64,000 nt of DNA from Bhargavaea cecembensis. Lineage in GTDB: Bacteria > Bacillota > Bacilli > Bacillales_A > Planococcaceae. The position numbers and the translations under genes are program-made. The DNA is taken from positions 248,001 through 312,000 of the forward strand of contig NZ_LQNT01000001.1 of the NCBI RefSeq assembly GCF_001619585.1, written 5' to 3'. The notes below the pieces were generated by a model. The model saw only the letters and a program-made list of their open reading frames with translations. It was not told the DNA's origin and did not search any database. Below are positions 55,059-63,162 of this stretch, one piece after another. Position 1 is the stretch's first letter, and each line of letters opens with the position of its first letter.

Positions 55059-55163
55059 TGGACTCTTATTGTCTCTGCTTGGACTCTCGTTGTGCCTGCT
55101 TGGACTCTCATTCCAAACACTTGGACATTCAAGAGCTCTTCTTGGTCTTTCGTTATTTCAAGC
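55059..55163 (+). repeat. Intergenic tandem repeat array A (21-bp units)
   Basis: Five consecutive 21-bp units begin TGGACTC, TGGACTC, TGGACTC, TGGACAT and TGGTCTT at 55059, 55080, 55101, 55122 and 55143. The second reads TGGACTCTCGTTGTGCCTGC plus T. It lies 44 bases after the valS terminator. Array B at 56361-56473 is the same family in reverse orientation. I see nothing recognisable in 55185-55356 between this array and the next gene. Confidence 0.85.
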
Positions 55164-55371
55164 TCTGTTCCAGGAGAAAAGACCCGGGCATTGAAAACCT
55201 GACAATCCCACACGTGACTTAAGATTAATTTTTCGAGTTACATTGATGCCGCAAAATTGAAAGATGGTCCACGTGGTTCCATGCTGTGCACTGCCATGAT
55301 AAGCTCGGGAAAAAGGAAAGTGGGTAGTCGGGATAGGAACCCAATGGGACACGAAGATGCTGGAGTTTGCA

Positions 55372-56403
55372 ATGGAACAAGCACTCTTTAGACTGCCGGA
55401 ACGGAGTCGGGAATATGGTGAGCTGGAAAAGCAATTAAATAATGTCCGGGCGGGAGCTGACGGAGAGAGGAAGGTATTGGAGACCATTCGCTCTGTCTCT
55501 CTTCCGGAGGACTGTTGCATCATTGAAAACTTGAACTTGCCACTGTTAGGCGGATTGCAGTTCCAGATTGATTTTGCATTGATTGCACGCAGCGGCATTC
55601 TCCTGCTGGTGACGAAACAAATCGGCGGCAGGCTTCGTTTTCATCAGGGGCCTGCCGAACTGAGAAAAGTCGATGATACCGGGAGAATCATTCAGACTTT
55701 TGATTGCCCGGTCACACAACTTCATGATCAAATCGGTAACCTGAATGATTGGCTGGAACTTCTCGATCTAAGAACAAACATACAGGGGTTTGTCGTGTTC
55801 GCGAATAATCCGGTAATTGAGGCAATTCCAGCGGCGATGCCAGTCGTCAAATTGCGTGAGCTCCGTGTTCAAATCCGTTCTCACATAAACAAACCTGCGG
55901 TGATCGATAACGAAAAAGTGTTATCCATCGCAAATTCACTCCGACATCATTCGAAGCCCTATTTACCTTTTCCGTATAGTGAACATTACAAGATGAATTC
56001 GGTATTACTTTACCGTGGAATGCTTTGTAATCGATGTGGGAGCTATCTCAAGAAACGGACGGAACGAAGCTGGGAATGCGAATCATGCAGGATGATCAGC
56101 CATAAGCCTCATCTGGAAATGTTGCTGACATGGTTCCTGCTGATCAGTTCGACAATAACTCCACAGCAATGTTTGTCCTTATTCAATTATCAATCTCACA
56201 AGAGTGCACGGAAGTTAATCATGCAACTGCCTGTCACTCGTATCGGGTCAGGTGGATACATCGGTTTTCGGGCAGACTATGCAGAATTTCACCGGTCGGC
56301 AACCGTGCAGAGCATTATTGATGAATGGAGATCTCATGGAACGCAGCGGATGAATAAACAAGAGTCCAAGCAGAACATGCGAAAGACCAAGCAGAGCAAT
56401 TAA
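55372..56403 (+). CDS. NERD-like protein with zinc ribbon
   Basis: A 343-residue protein. Residues ~25-150 resemble a NERD (nuclease-related) domain: RAGADGERKVLETI, then NLNLPLLGGLQFQIDFALIA with the conserved Asp, then GILLLVTKQIGGRLRF. NERD proteins normally have E-x-K in this last strand; here it is V-T-K, so the catalytic Glu appears lost. A zinc ribbon CNRCGSYLKKRTERSWECES-C follows at about 215-238. The C-terminal ~15 residues (KQESKQNMRKTKQSN) are encoded by tandem repeats. ATG 55372 follows GGAG; ATG 55357 is the alternative. Role unknown. Confidence 0.65.
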   Translation: MEQALFRLPERSREYGELEKQLNNVRAGADGERKVLETIRSVSLPEDCCIIENLNLPLLGGLQFQIDFALIARSGILLLVTKQIGGRLRFHQGPAELRKVDDTGRIIQTFDCPVTQLHDQIGNLNDWLELLDLRTNIQGFVVFANNPVIEAIPAAMPVVKLRELRVQIRSHINKPAVIDNEKVLSIANSLRHHSKPYLPFPYSEHYKMNSVLLYRGMLCNRCGSYLKKRTERSWECESCRMISHKPHLEMLLTWFLLISSTITPQQCLSLFNYQSHKSARKLIMQLPVTRIGSGGYIGFRADYAEFHRSATVQSIIDEWRSHGTQRMNKQESKQNMRKTKQSN

Positions 56404-56473
56404 GAGACCAGGCAAAGACAACGAGAGACCAGGCAAAGACAACGAGAGACCAGGCAGAGACAACGAAAGACCA
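56361..56473 (-). repeat. Tandem repeat array B (21-bp units, inverted)
   Basis: Five 21-bp units end in ACCA at 56389, 56410, 56431, 56452 and 56473 after a partial one ending 56368. Read on the minus strand they begin TGGTCTCTCGTTGTCTTTGC, matching array A (16 of 21 positions between the best units). Units 3 and 4 are identical. The first units code for the C-terminus of the NERD-like gene. Confidence 0.88.
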
Positions 56474-56499
56474 GGAACCCCCTCACATCGCGCCACACC

Positions 56500-56531
56500 A
56501 AAAATCCCCCGGCCTCTACCCGCCGGGGGAT
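56500..56531 (-). terminator. Intrinsic terminator of the ATP-grasp operon
   Basis: On the minus strand ATCCCCCGGC pairs with GCCGGGGGAT, followed by TTTTTGG; it begins at the stop codon of the last gene. Confidence 0.88.
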
Positions 56532-57328
56532 CATTCGTTCAACTTCACCCTGATATGCTGCATCAGCACTTCCGCGATGTCGGTGTCGCTTGTTTCATAG
56601 AGCGATCGGGCGCCGACGGGGTCCTCGATTTCGTTCAGGAGGAAACCTCCGTCGGGGAGGAGGAGGAAGTCGACGCCGATGTAGTCGCTTTTCAGGGCGC
56701 GGGTGAGGCGCTGGGCGGCGCGCACCATGTCCGGTGTCGGGCGGTACGGGTCGACGCGGCCGCCGAGCGTATAGTTGGATTTGAATCCGGAGCTGCCGGT
56801 GCGTTTGACGGCGCCGGCAAGTTCGTTGCCGACCATGAAGAGGCGGACGTCGGCGGCTCCGGATTCGATAAAGGGCTGGCCGATGATGCGGCGGTCCATG
56901 AAGCGGGTGAAGAACCAGCCGGCTTCCATCTCGTCGAGGACCCGGGCGACCTCGACACCTCCGTGTCCGTCAACGGTCTTCAGGACCGCCGGGTAGCTGT
57001 CCAATTCATCCGGGCATTCGACGAGCCGGCTCGGAACCGCAGGGACCCCCATGAATGTCGCCAGCTGAAAGGTCGCGAATTTGTCGTTCGAGATTTGGTT
57101 GACCCTCGCACGGTTAAACAGTCGGTGGCCGGCATTTTCCAGCTCACGTGCAAGTTTCGGGTTCCGTTCCCTGAAGATGACGAAGTCGGCGTCCGGCGAC
57201 AGGTCTTCCGGATACATCGATAAGGTCAGCAAAAGGCCTGCGCGCTCGGCAGCAAGCTTCAGGAGTTTGATGAAGCCGACATTGCGGGCAGCCTCATCCG
57301 GACGGTAATAAACAATGCCGTGCTTCAT
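56531..57328 (-). CDS. RimK-like ATP-grasp ligase, second gene
   Basis: A 265-residue ATP-grasp protein, more divergent than its partner. NRARVNQISNDKFATFQLAT near residue 73 corresponds to the RimK N-D-K motif; PAVLKTVDGHGGVEVARV near 112 is the nucleotide-binding loop; IGVDFLLLPDGGFLLNEIED near 220, followed by PVGARSL, holds the metal ligands. ATP-grasp ligases join a carboxylate to an amine through acyl-phosphate; the substrates are unknown. GGAG precedes the ATG. It overlaps the upstream ligase gene by 4 bases, so the pair is translationally coupled. Confidence 0.8.
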   Translation of the reverse strand: MKHGIVYYRPDEAARNVGFIKLLKLAAERAGLLLTLSMYPEDLSPDADFVIFRERNPKLARELENAGHRLFNRARVNQISNDKFATFQLATFMGVPAVPSRLVECPDELDSYPAVLKTVDGHGGVEVARVLDEMEAGWFFTRFMDRRIIGQPFIESGAADVRLFMVGNELAGAVKRTGSSGFKSNYTLGGRVDPYRPTPDMVRAAQRLTRALKSDYIGVDFLLLPDGGFLLNEIEDPVGARSLYETSDTDIAEVLMQHIRVKLNE

Positions 57329-58191
57329 TGCAGTTTCTCCAATATGTATTCAATCATCACGTCGGCAACGTTGATGCCGGTCACATGATAGATATTGCGG
57401 ATATGTGCGGCGGCATTGACTTCGCAGACGAGCGGCCGGCCGTCCGGGCCGAACAGGAGGTCGACACCGGCGAATTCGGCACCGACAGCCCTTGCCGCCT
57501 CTAATGCAATCCGCTGCTGCTCATCAGTCAGCTCCACGGGCTCTGCAACCCCGCCGTTCGTGATGTTTGCCCGGAAGTCGGTCTCGGAGTGCCGGTACAT
57601 CGCCGCAACGATCCGGCCGCCGACCGTGTTCACCCGAATGTCGCGCCCACGGCTGGAAGTGATGAACTCCTGGAAGACGAAGTCGACGCCCCGAAGAGAC
57701 TCCACCTTCTCATAAAACGCCTCTTCCGTTTCGATCAGGTACACCTTTGCGCCGAATGATCCATGGCCTTCCTTGATAATCATCGGCAATCCGAAATCAG
57801 AGAGCACCCGCTCGAAGTATCCGGTCCCGGCTATAGAGAAGTTCGGATAGACTTTCGGCGCGATGACCGTCCGCGGCATCGGAATTCCCGCCCGGGCCAG
57901 CCGGATGTACTGCTTGGCCTTATTGTCGCACGTCTCGATCACTTCCGGATCGTTGAATACCGGAATGCCGGATGCCTTCAGCCAGGTGGCCAGCAGGATG
58001 TCCTTGTCCAAGAACACGACGAATGAAGGCGGCGCACCGATTCCTCGCTGCAGATCCATCATGACCTCATAGTTTTTCCGGATTTCGGCCAGGACTCCGG
58101 CGCGTTCCGCCGCCTCGGCAACAAGACGTGCCTGGTCCGCAAACTTATCCGATACGAGGCTGCCATTGTAAATGACCCAACAACTCTTCAT
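57325..58191 (-). CDS. RimK-like ATP-grasp ligase, first gene
   Basis: A 288-residue RimK/LysX-type alpha-L-glutamate-ligase-like protein. VFNDPEVIETCDNKAKQYIR near residue 77, PMIIKEGHGSFGAKVYLIET near 135, FQEFITSSRGRDIRVNTVGG near 173, DFRANITNGGVAEPVEL near 206, and AGVDLLFGPDGRPLVCEVNA near 241 follow the RimK order. The usual NSSPG after E-V-N is NAAAH here. GGAGGAAG precedes the ATG. It is divergent from folC. RimK-type enzymes add glutamate or similar residues to a peptide or protein; the target is unknown. Confidence 0.85.
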   Translation of the reverse strand: MKSCWVIYNGSLVSDKFADQARLVAEAAERAGVLAEIRKNYEVMMDLQRGIGAPPSFVVFLDKDILLATWLKASGIPVFNDPEVIETCDNKAKQYIRLARAGIPMPRTVIAPKVYPNFSIAGTGYFERVLSDFGLPMIIKEGHGSFGAKVYLIETEEAFYEKVESLRGVDFVFQEFITSSRGRDIRVNTVGGRIVAAMYRHSETDFRANITNGGVAEPVELTDEQQRIALEAARAVGAEFAGVDLLFGPDGRPLVCEVNAAAHIRNIYHVTGINVADVMIEYILEKLQ

Positions 58192-58266
58192 CGCTCTTCC
58201 TCCACTTAAACCGCGCTCTACGCTAAAATGAATTCATCACAAGTTTACCACACGGAGGAGACGGCT

Positions 58267-59451
58267 TTGATTCCAAAACTGGATTTCTATCAAAAGAAGC
58301 ACGAACTGATGAGCGCGGATGAGATCCGTCCGGGGCTGGAGGCGATGGAAGAGGCACTCGGCAAGCTTGGTTATCCGGAACGGGGAATGCGTTATATCCA
58401 TGTTGCCGGCACGAACGGCAAGGGGTCCACGGTGGCCTTCATGGAATCCATCGCCCGGGCGCACGGCCTCCGGACAGGCTCATTCACGTCTCCTGCAACA
58501 ACGGATCTCCATGATCAGATCCGGCTTAATGGCCGGCCGATCACGGAAAAAGAAGCCGACGCTGCATTTGCAGAAATGAAAAAAGCCGGGATCTCGGGAC
58601 TGCTCACCGATTTCGAGCTGCTCACAACCGCGGCATTTCTCATCTTCAAAAACCACCAGCCAGATCTTGTTTTTCTTGAAGCAGGCATGGGCGGGCGGTT
58701 TGACAGCACAAATGTTATCGTGCCGGAAGCATCCGTCATCACGTCGATCGGCTTGGACCACACTGGCTTTCTAGGCGGCACAATTAAAGAAATTGCCTGG
58801 CACAAAGCAGGAATCCTGAAGCCCGGAAAGCCGGGAATCATTGGCCCGCTCCAACCTGAAGCTTTGGAGGAGGTAACACGAGTCGCAAAGGATGCCAATG
58901 CTCCGATCTCCATCTATGGAAGAGACTTTACCGCAATTCCCGGGATTCATCCGGGACTATCAGGTCCCCATCAGGAAGTGAACCTGGCGCTCGCCGCGGA
59001 AGCTCTGAAGGCGACGGAGTTTCCTCTGGATCCGGAAAAACTGAGAACAGGAGCGGAGACTGCATTTCTCCCCGGAAGGTTTGAACAGATTAGTCCGGAC
59101 GTCTACTTGGATGGTGCCCATAATCCTGCGGCGGCTGAAGCGCTCGTCCGGACGGTTCGGGAACAATTCGGGTATGATGCGAAAGTCAATTTGATGATCG
59201 GCATGCTTGCCAGAAAAGACTACCAGCAGGTCATTCAACTGCTTGAACCGATTGCCGCGTCGGTTACGTTCTTAGATTTTCCTGATCAGGATGCTGTACC
59301 TGCTTCAACACTTGCAGAGTCCGCAACCGTCCGAGCCTCAATTCTTTCAATCAGCGAACTCAGCAAAGGAGCAGTAGATCGACAGCAAAAGCCGCTCATC
59401 ATTACTGGGTCCTTGTCCCTAATCTCTATGATCCGTCCTGTTTTCCTGTAA
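58267..59451 (+). CDS. folC: Folylpolyglutamate synthase
   Basis: A 394-residue Mur-ligase-fold enzyme adding glutamates to folate. The P-loop HVAGTNGKGSTVAFMESIA is near residue 45, the FTSPATTDLHDQIRLNG segment near 75, FLEAGMGGRFDSTNVI near 138 and the C-terminal domain DGAHNPAAAEALVRTV near 278. It may also act as dihydrofolate synthase. The start is TTG 58267 after GGAGGAG; the upstream ATG at 58228 lacks an SD. It follows valS in Bacillus, here after an insertion of the NERD-like and ATP-grasp genes. Confidence 0.93.
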   Translation: MIPKLDFYQKKHELMSADEIRPGLEAMEEALGKLGYPERGMRYIHVAGTNGKGSTVAFMESIARAHGLRTGSFTSPATTDLHDQIRLNGRPITEKEADAAFAEMKKAGISGLLTDFELLTTAAFLIFKNHQPDLVFLEAGMGGRFDSTNVIVPEASVITSIGLDHTGFLGGTIKEIAWHKAGILKPGKPGIIGPLQPEALEEVTRVAKDANAPISIYGRDFTAIPGIHPGLSGPHQEVNLALAAEALKATEFPLDPEKLRTGAETAFLPGRFEQISPDVYLDGAHNPAAAEALVRTVREQFGYDAKVNLMIGMLARKDYQQVIQLLEPIAASVTFLDFPDQDAVPASTLAESATVRASILSISELSKGAVDRQQKPLIITGSLSLISMIRPVFL

Positions 59452-59544
59452 TTTCCCAGGAAACCGCGTTACGGTGGAATATTGCCGACCGCGTACTTTA
59501 TGTCGGCCGAAAACAGGCAAGTGGTGGAATCTATCAGGGGTGAT

Positions 59545-59567
59545 AGACCGGGAAACCGGTCTTTTTT
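59545..59567 (+). terminator. Intrinsic terminator of folC
   Basis: AGACCGG and CCGGTCT flank GAAA, followed by TTTTT. The ~90 bases between the folC stop and this hairpin contain further stems (GCCGAC/GTCGGC) of no known class. Confidence 0.9.
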
Positions 59568-59609
59568 CATGCATGTCGGAAATTGTAGGAAAAAAGAAGT
59601 AGGAAAGTC

Positions 59610-59638
59610 ATGACAAAACGGCTCGGATTTAAGATAAT
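59610..59638 (+). promoter_or_regulatory. Sigma-A promoter of the pilin-like operon
   Basis: ATGACA (59610-59615), 17-base spacer, GATAAT (59633-59638), 31 bases before the first ATG. Confidence 0.6.
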
Positions 59639-59669
59639 GAAGGAAGATTGTGAAGAGGAGGGGAGATAG

Positions 59670-60245
59670 ATGAATAGATTCAGGCAGAATTGGAACGAAA
59701 AGGGGCTGACTCTTGTCGAAATCCTCGCCACCCTCGTGATTCTCGGCATCGTCTTCATCGGCATCATGACCCTCTTCCCTCAGATGACTCTTTTCAACGA
59801 ACGGACCGAAGTGAAGCTGGACACGATGAATGTGGCAAGGCAGGAGACCTCGGTTCTTAAAACGATCCCGCTGGAACTGAAGTGGGAGAAAGTCACGGGA
59901 ATGACAGAAGCGGACAACAACCTGATTGCCGGGCAATTGGAAACGGTTCTGAAAAACCGGCCAGATCTCGTTGAATCCTCGCTTTCAGTGACCACAAACC
60001 CGGGGGCTCTTGATATAACACTGAACTATTCTCTGGACAACGGAAACCGGGTAGAGGCACATGTTCAAAAGCCGGATCAATGCTCGGATGATTGTACGGA
60101 TATAAAGAAGTTTGATGAAGTGTTCGATACGTTCTTCCTGAGAAAGATGAAAATAGAAGTGTATGAATCAGCAACCTCCACAAATCCGATATCAAAAAAC
60201 TACGGTTATCTGAAAGTAGAAAGAAAACCGGAGGTGGGTCCGTGA
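59670..60245 (+). CDS. Prepilin-type protein (minor pilin/pseudopilin) 1
   Basis: A 191-residue protein with a type IV prepilin signal: basic leader MNRFRQNWNEKG, cleavage before LTLVEILATLVILGIVFIG, with Glu at +5 of the mature chain. The rest is a soluble globular domain with two Cys in DQCSDDCTDI that may form a disulfide. The closest types are PulG/GspH-like or ComG-like minor pilins. GAGGAGGGGAG precedes the ATG. It is the first of five tightly spaced genes. The prepilin peptidase is not in the window. Confidence 0.8.
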   Translation: MNRFRQNWNEKGLTLVEILATLVILGIVFIGIMTLFPQMTLFNERTEVKLDTMNVARQETSVLKTIPLELKWEKVTGMTEADNNLIAGQLETVLKNRPDLVESSLSVTTNPGALDITLNYSLDNGNRVEAHVQKPDQCSDDCTDIKKFDEVFDTFFLRKMKIEVYESATSTNPISKNYGYLKVERKPEVGP

Positions 60246-60763
60246 AGATGGAAAGCCTTAAAAACGAGAAGGGGCTGACACTGACGGAACTCCTGGCGGT
60301 TCTTGTTCTTGCTTCTCTTGTACTCACGATCACCATGACGGCATTTGGAATCGGTGCGAAATATCAGGCGGCTGAAACCGAAAAGGTGAAGTTGCAGCAA
60401 GAGATGAATCTCCTGATTACCCAACTGACACATGCGCACCGGTCAGGCGACTGCTATGAACTTTACCCGGGCGCCACAGGACTGGTCCGCAAGGTTTTCG
60501 AAAGAGAAGGCGGTTCAAGAAGAGGGGCATGCACCACTTCCGAACTGTCACCGCCAATTGAGGATCGATTTGCAGAAAGCTACTCGGTTGAAGTTTCTAT
60601 CGACCGAATCCAGATGTCTCCCCCTGATCCTGCAAATCCAATTGATCCGCTGACGCTGCCGATCGATCCCTTTTCCGAAAACGTCAAGTTGACGCTAACA
60701 CTGGAAATGGACGGCGGAAGGGAATTTTCGCAGACCACTATGCTTACGCGTTACAAAGAATGA
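60242..60763 (+). CDS. Prepilin-type protein 2
   Basis: A 173-residue protein with the signal MKMESLKNEKG then LTLTELLAVLVLASLVLTIT, Glu at +5. The soluble part has a Cys pair (SGDCYELYPG, RGACTTSE), probably a disulfide, and a Pro/Asp-rich stretch (PPDPANPIDPLTLPIDP). The start is GTG 60242, 7 bases after GGAGG, overlapping the previous stop. Likely a minor pilin in the same assembly. Confidence 0.78.
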   Translation: MKMESLKNEKGLTLTELLAVLVLASLVLTITMTAFGIGAKYQAAETEKVKLQQEMNLLITQLTHAHRSGDCYELYPGATGLVRKVFEREGGSRRGACTTSELSPPIEDRFAESYSVEVSIDRIQMSPPDPANPIDPLTLPIDPFSENVKLTLTLEMDGGREFSQTTMLTRYKE

Positions 60764-60795
60764 GTGGGACTTTTAAATCGTCGGAGGGGACAATC

Positions 60796-62277
60796 ATGAA
60801 ACGAGTGAGGAATGAGCAAGGATACACATTGGTGATTGTCCTGCTGATCGTCACCCTGCTGCTCGCTTTTTCAGCCACATTCATGGCCGGATCTCTGAAT
60901 CATTCCCGGCAGGAGCGGACGGTGGAGACAGGAACACAGGCCGTGGCCGCGGCAGAAATCGGGATTGACTATGAATCCGCGCATTTCAGCGCCCAATTCA
61001 AAGAGCTTCTTGCAGTAATCAATGTAGAAACCCGTAAAGAACTGAATGAGCTCAGGGCCTGTATCACGCCTCCCGTCGGGGAAAAATGTGATACAGAACA
61101 AAAGAGGGATGCATTTGAACAGGAGATCGAAAAAACAATCAGAGGTATCTTCTTTGATGAACTTAGAGGGCTTAAAAGCAGATCTGGCCTAACTGTACAG
61201 AAAGAGATCGACACCGATGTAATGTTCAGAAAAACGGCTGTCGAGGTTACTCCGTCCTTGGATACCGCCGACCCTTCGATCAAAAAAGTGACATTCAAGT
61301 TTCCAATCGAGGGTCAGGCGAATGGAAGGACAGATGAACTTACCGCCGCACTTACCATTCAAGTACCTGATTATTTCCTGAATCCGGATGAGGGTTCCAG
61401 GGTTCCGGTTACGACGATTGAGGAAATAGAGGACCTTACTTATGAAGATGTATTCAACTCTTCCAAACCTGCGGAATCATGTACAGCAGATTATATTGGC
61501 AGAATCCTGAATCAGACAGAAGGAAACCTGGTGGAAGCTCCCTATCATTGCAAAATTGATGGGATGTCGATTGAAAACTTTGTGGCATTGCTGAAAGACA
61601 AAGGCCTGGACCCTTCCGATTTCACCGTTCACTCTTCAGATTTTCTCAGAGATGCATGCGGAACGGGAGCTGCCGAGTGCAAAAACCTGAACAATATCGA
61701 TTTCAGCGGAATCAATGTTTACGTCCCCGTCATGGACGACAGCAAGTTCAACAACATGAACAACCTGAAGAAAGCGACCCTCATCATCAACGGTACGCTC
61801 AATCCCGGCAACAACATCATGAATATGGGTAAGGACGGAAACAAACAGCAAATCATCGTTAAAGGCCTGAAGACCGGCAACAACATCAAGGATATGGACA
61901 ATACCAACTTCCTCATTCTGGGCAATACGTCTCAAAATCCTGCTCCGCTGGAGTGGGGACAGCACTTTGAGGTGAGTGATTACTCCAAGCTTTGTATTGA
62001 TCTCGACCGCCTTGACCCGTCCGGCATCCAGCGCCTGAAAAAAGAGCTGGTCATCTCCGACAGTGCATCGCTCATTTACTATTCGGAGAGCGGGAAAAAG
62101 CTTGTGATGGAAGAGCGGCAGCCGAACAAGATCGATTACAACGCCTATGTACAAAAGGCGGACAGCTATTCCGGCTTCCTCGAGTCATGCGGCGTCAGCA
62201 TCAAGGAGCTGACGACGGTTGAGATTTCAGAGCCGAACGTGATCGGTTCAGATTACGACATCAAGGTCGATTATTAA
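60796..62277 (+). CDS. PilX-like pilus assembly protein
   Basis: A 493-residue protein with a class III-like N-terminus, MKRVRNEQGYTLVIVLLIVT then LLLAFSATFMAGSLNH, resembling PilX N-terminal proteins, which lack Glu at +5 (here Val). A long extracellular region follows with six or more Cys and Asn/Asp-rich segments near residues 290-380 (LNNIDFSGINVYVPVMDDSK, NNLKKATLIINGTLNPGNNI), which look like a solenoid of beta strands. GGAGGGG precedes the ATG. Probably a pilus-tip or adhesin component; that is inferred. Confidence 0.7.
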   Translation: MKRVRNEQGYTLVIVLLIVTLLLAFSATFMAGSLNHSRQERTVETGTQAVAAAEIGIDYESAHFSAQFKELLAVINVETRKELNELRACITPPVGEKCDTEQKRDAFEQEIEKTIRGIFFDELRGLKSRSGLTVQKEIDTDVMFRKTAVEVTPSLDTADPSIKKVTFKFPIEGQANGRTDELTAALTIQVPDYFLNPDEGSRVPVTTIEEIEDLTYEDVFNSSKPAESCTADYIGRILNQTEGNLVEAPYHCKIDGMSIENFVALLKDKGLDPSDFTVHSSDFLRDACGTGAAECKNLNNIDFSGINVYVPVMDDSKFNNMNNLKKATLIINGTLNPGNNIMNMGKDGNKQQIIVKGLKTGNNIKDMDNTNFLILGNTSQNPAPLEWGQHFEVSDYSKLCIDLDRLDPSGIQRLKKELVISDSASLIYYSESGKKLVMEERQPNKIDYNAYVQKADSYSGFLESCGVSIKELTTVEISEPNVIGSDYDIKVDY

Positions 62278-62304
62278 CTATGAAACATTGAAAGAGGGTC
62301 CGAC

Positions 62305-63162
62305 ATGCTCGATTATATCTTCTTGGTGATTGCGGCCATCATCCTATTTCCGATTCTCTTTTTGCTCATGCAGAAAGGGAAGGCAGGTAAGCTCTTGGTC
62401 ACCATTGCATCCTCTGGGTTCTTCATCGCGCTTGCGGGCATCTACCTGCAGAACCAATTCACTCTCTACTATTCTTTCCTCGGCATGCTGGGGCTTTCGT
62501 TTGCCGCTTCAGTCCTGATCGGCAAGCGTGCCGGCGAAGAGGCGGTTGCAGATGTCCCGGATGTGTTGGTGGGACCAGTTGATTTCCGTGAGGAGTCGTT
62601 CGATTCCCAAATGCCCCGTAGCGAAGCGGATGAATTTGAACTTCTAGTAGAGTCCATTAAGGATGGCTCAGGATCACAGATGTCACTGCAAGCGGCCGAA
62701 ACAACTGCTGCGGCGGACGAAGAGTCTGATGAAATCCACGACGAACTGGAAATTAGCACTCCTCTAAAAATCCAGGTCACACGCGAAGAGTCGGCTGCAT
62801 CCGCAGAAACTGCAAAATTGGGGGCGCTCCGTGAAGAGCCGATGCAGTATGAACCTGAAATACCCACTTCAGCGGAGGAAAATGCCGGGCTGCTGACCGA
62901 CGACGATGAATTGCCGGTCGTCGGCACGCCGATTCAAACATCCCATGAAGCTCCGAGGGGAGAAAGCGGACACCCGGCACCTGATTGGGCAGATGAAGAC
63001 GACTTTCTCGAAGAGGATCTGGAATCCTGGCTGTCTTCACGTCCTGACCCTCCTGATGAGATGCAGAGGGAAAACGAGGAAGCTGAACCCGAGCCTGACC
63101 CGTTTGGGCTCTTAAGTGAAGAAGACCTGATTGTGGAGGATGGACAAGATGGAAAGCAATAA
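62305..63162 (+). CDS. Acidic-tailed membrane protein of the pilin-like operon
   Basis: A 285-residue protein with three hydrophobic helices in the first ~72 residues (MLDYIFLVIAAIILFPILFL, VTIASSGFFIALAGIYL, LYYSFLGMLGLSFAASVLIG), then ~210 residues of acidic, Ser/Glu/Asp/Pro-rich low complexity (for example EDDFLEEDLESWLSS). I recognise no family. AAAGAGG precedes the ATG. The gene overlaps the next by 14 bases. Its tail could bind partners of the pilus machinery; this is a guess. Confidence 0.65.
   Translation: MLDYIFLVIAAIILFPILFLLMQKGKAGKLLVTIASSGFFIALAGIYLQNQFTLYYSFLGMLGLSFAASVLIGKRAGEEAVADVPDVLVGPVDFREESFDSQMPRSEADEFELLVESIKDGSGSQMSLQAAETTAAADEESDEIHDELEISTPLKIQVTREESAASAETAKLGALREEPMQYEPEIPTSAEENAGLLTDDDELPVVGTPIQTSHEAPRGESGHPAPDWADEDDFLEEDLESWLSSRPDPPDEMQRENEEAEPEPDPFGLLSEEDLIVEDGQDGKQ

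Noticed and set aside
59452-59669. Cyclic-di-GMP or other riboswitch before the pilin-like operon
   Set aside because: The conserved GEMM-I and GEMM-II sequences are absent; the stems and terminator are explained as the folC 3' end.
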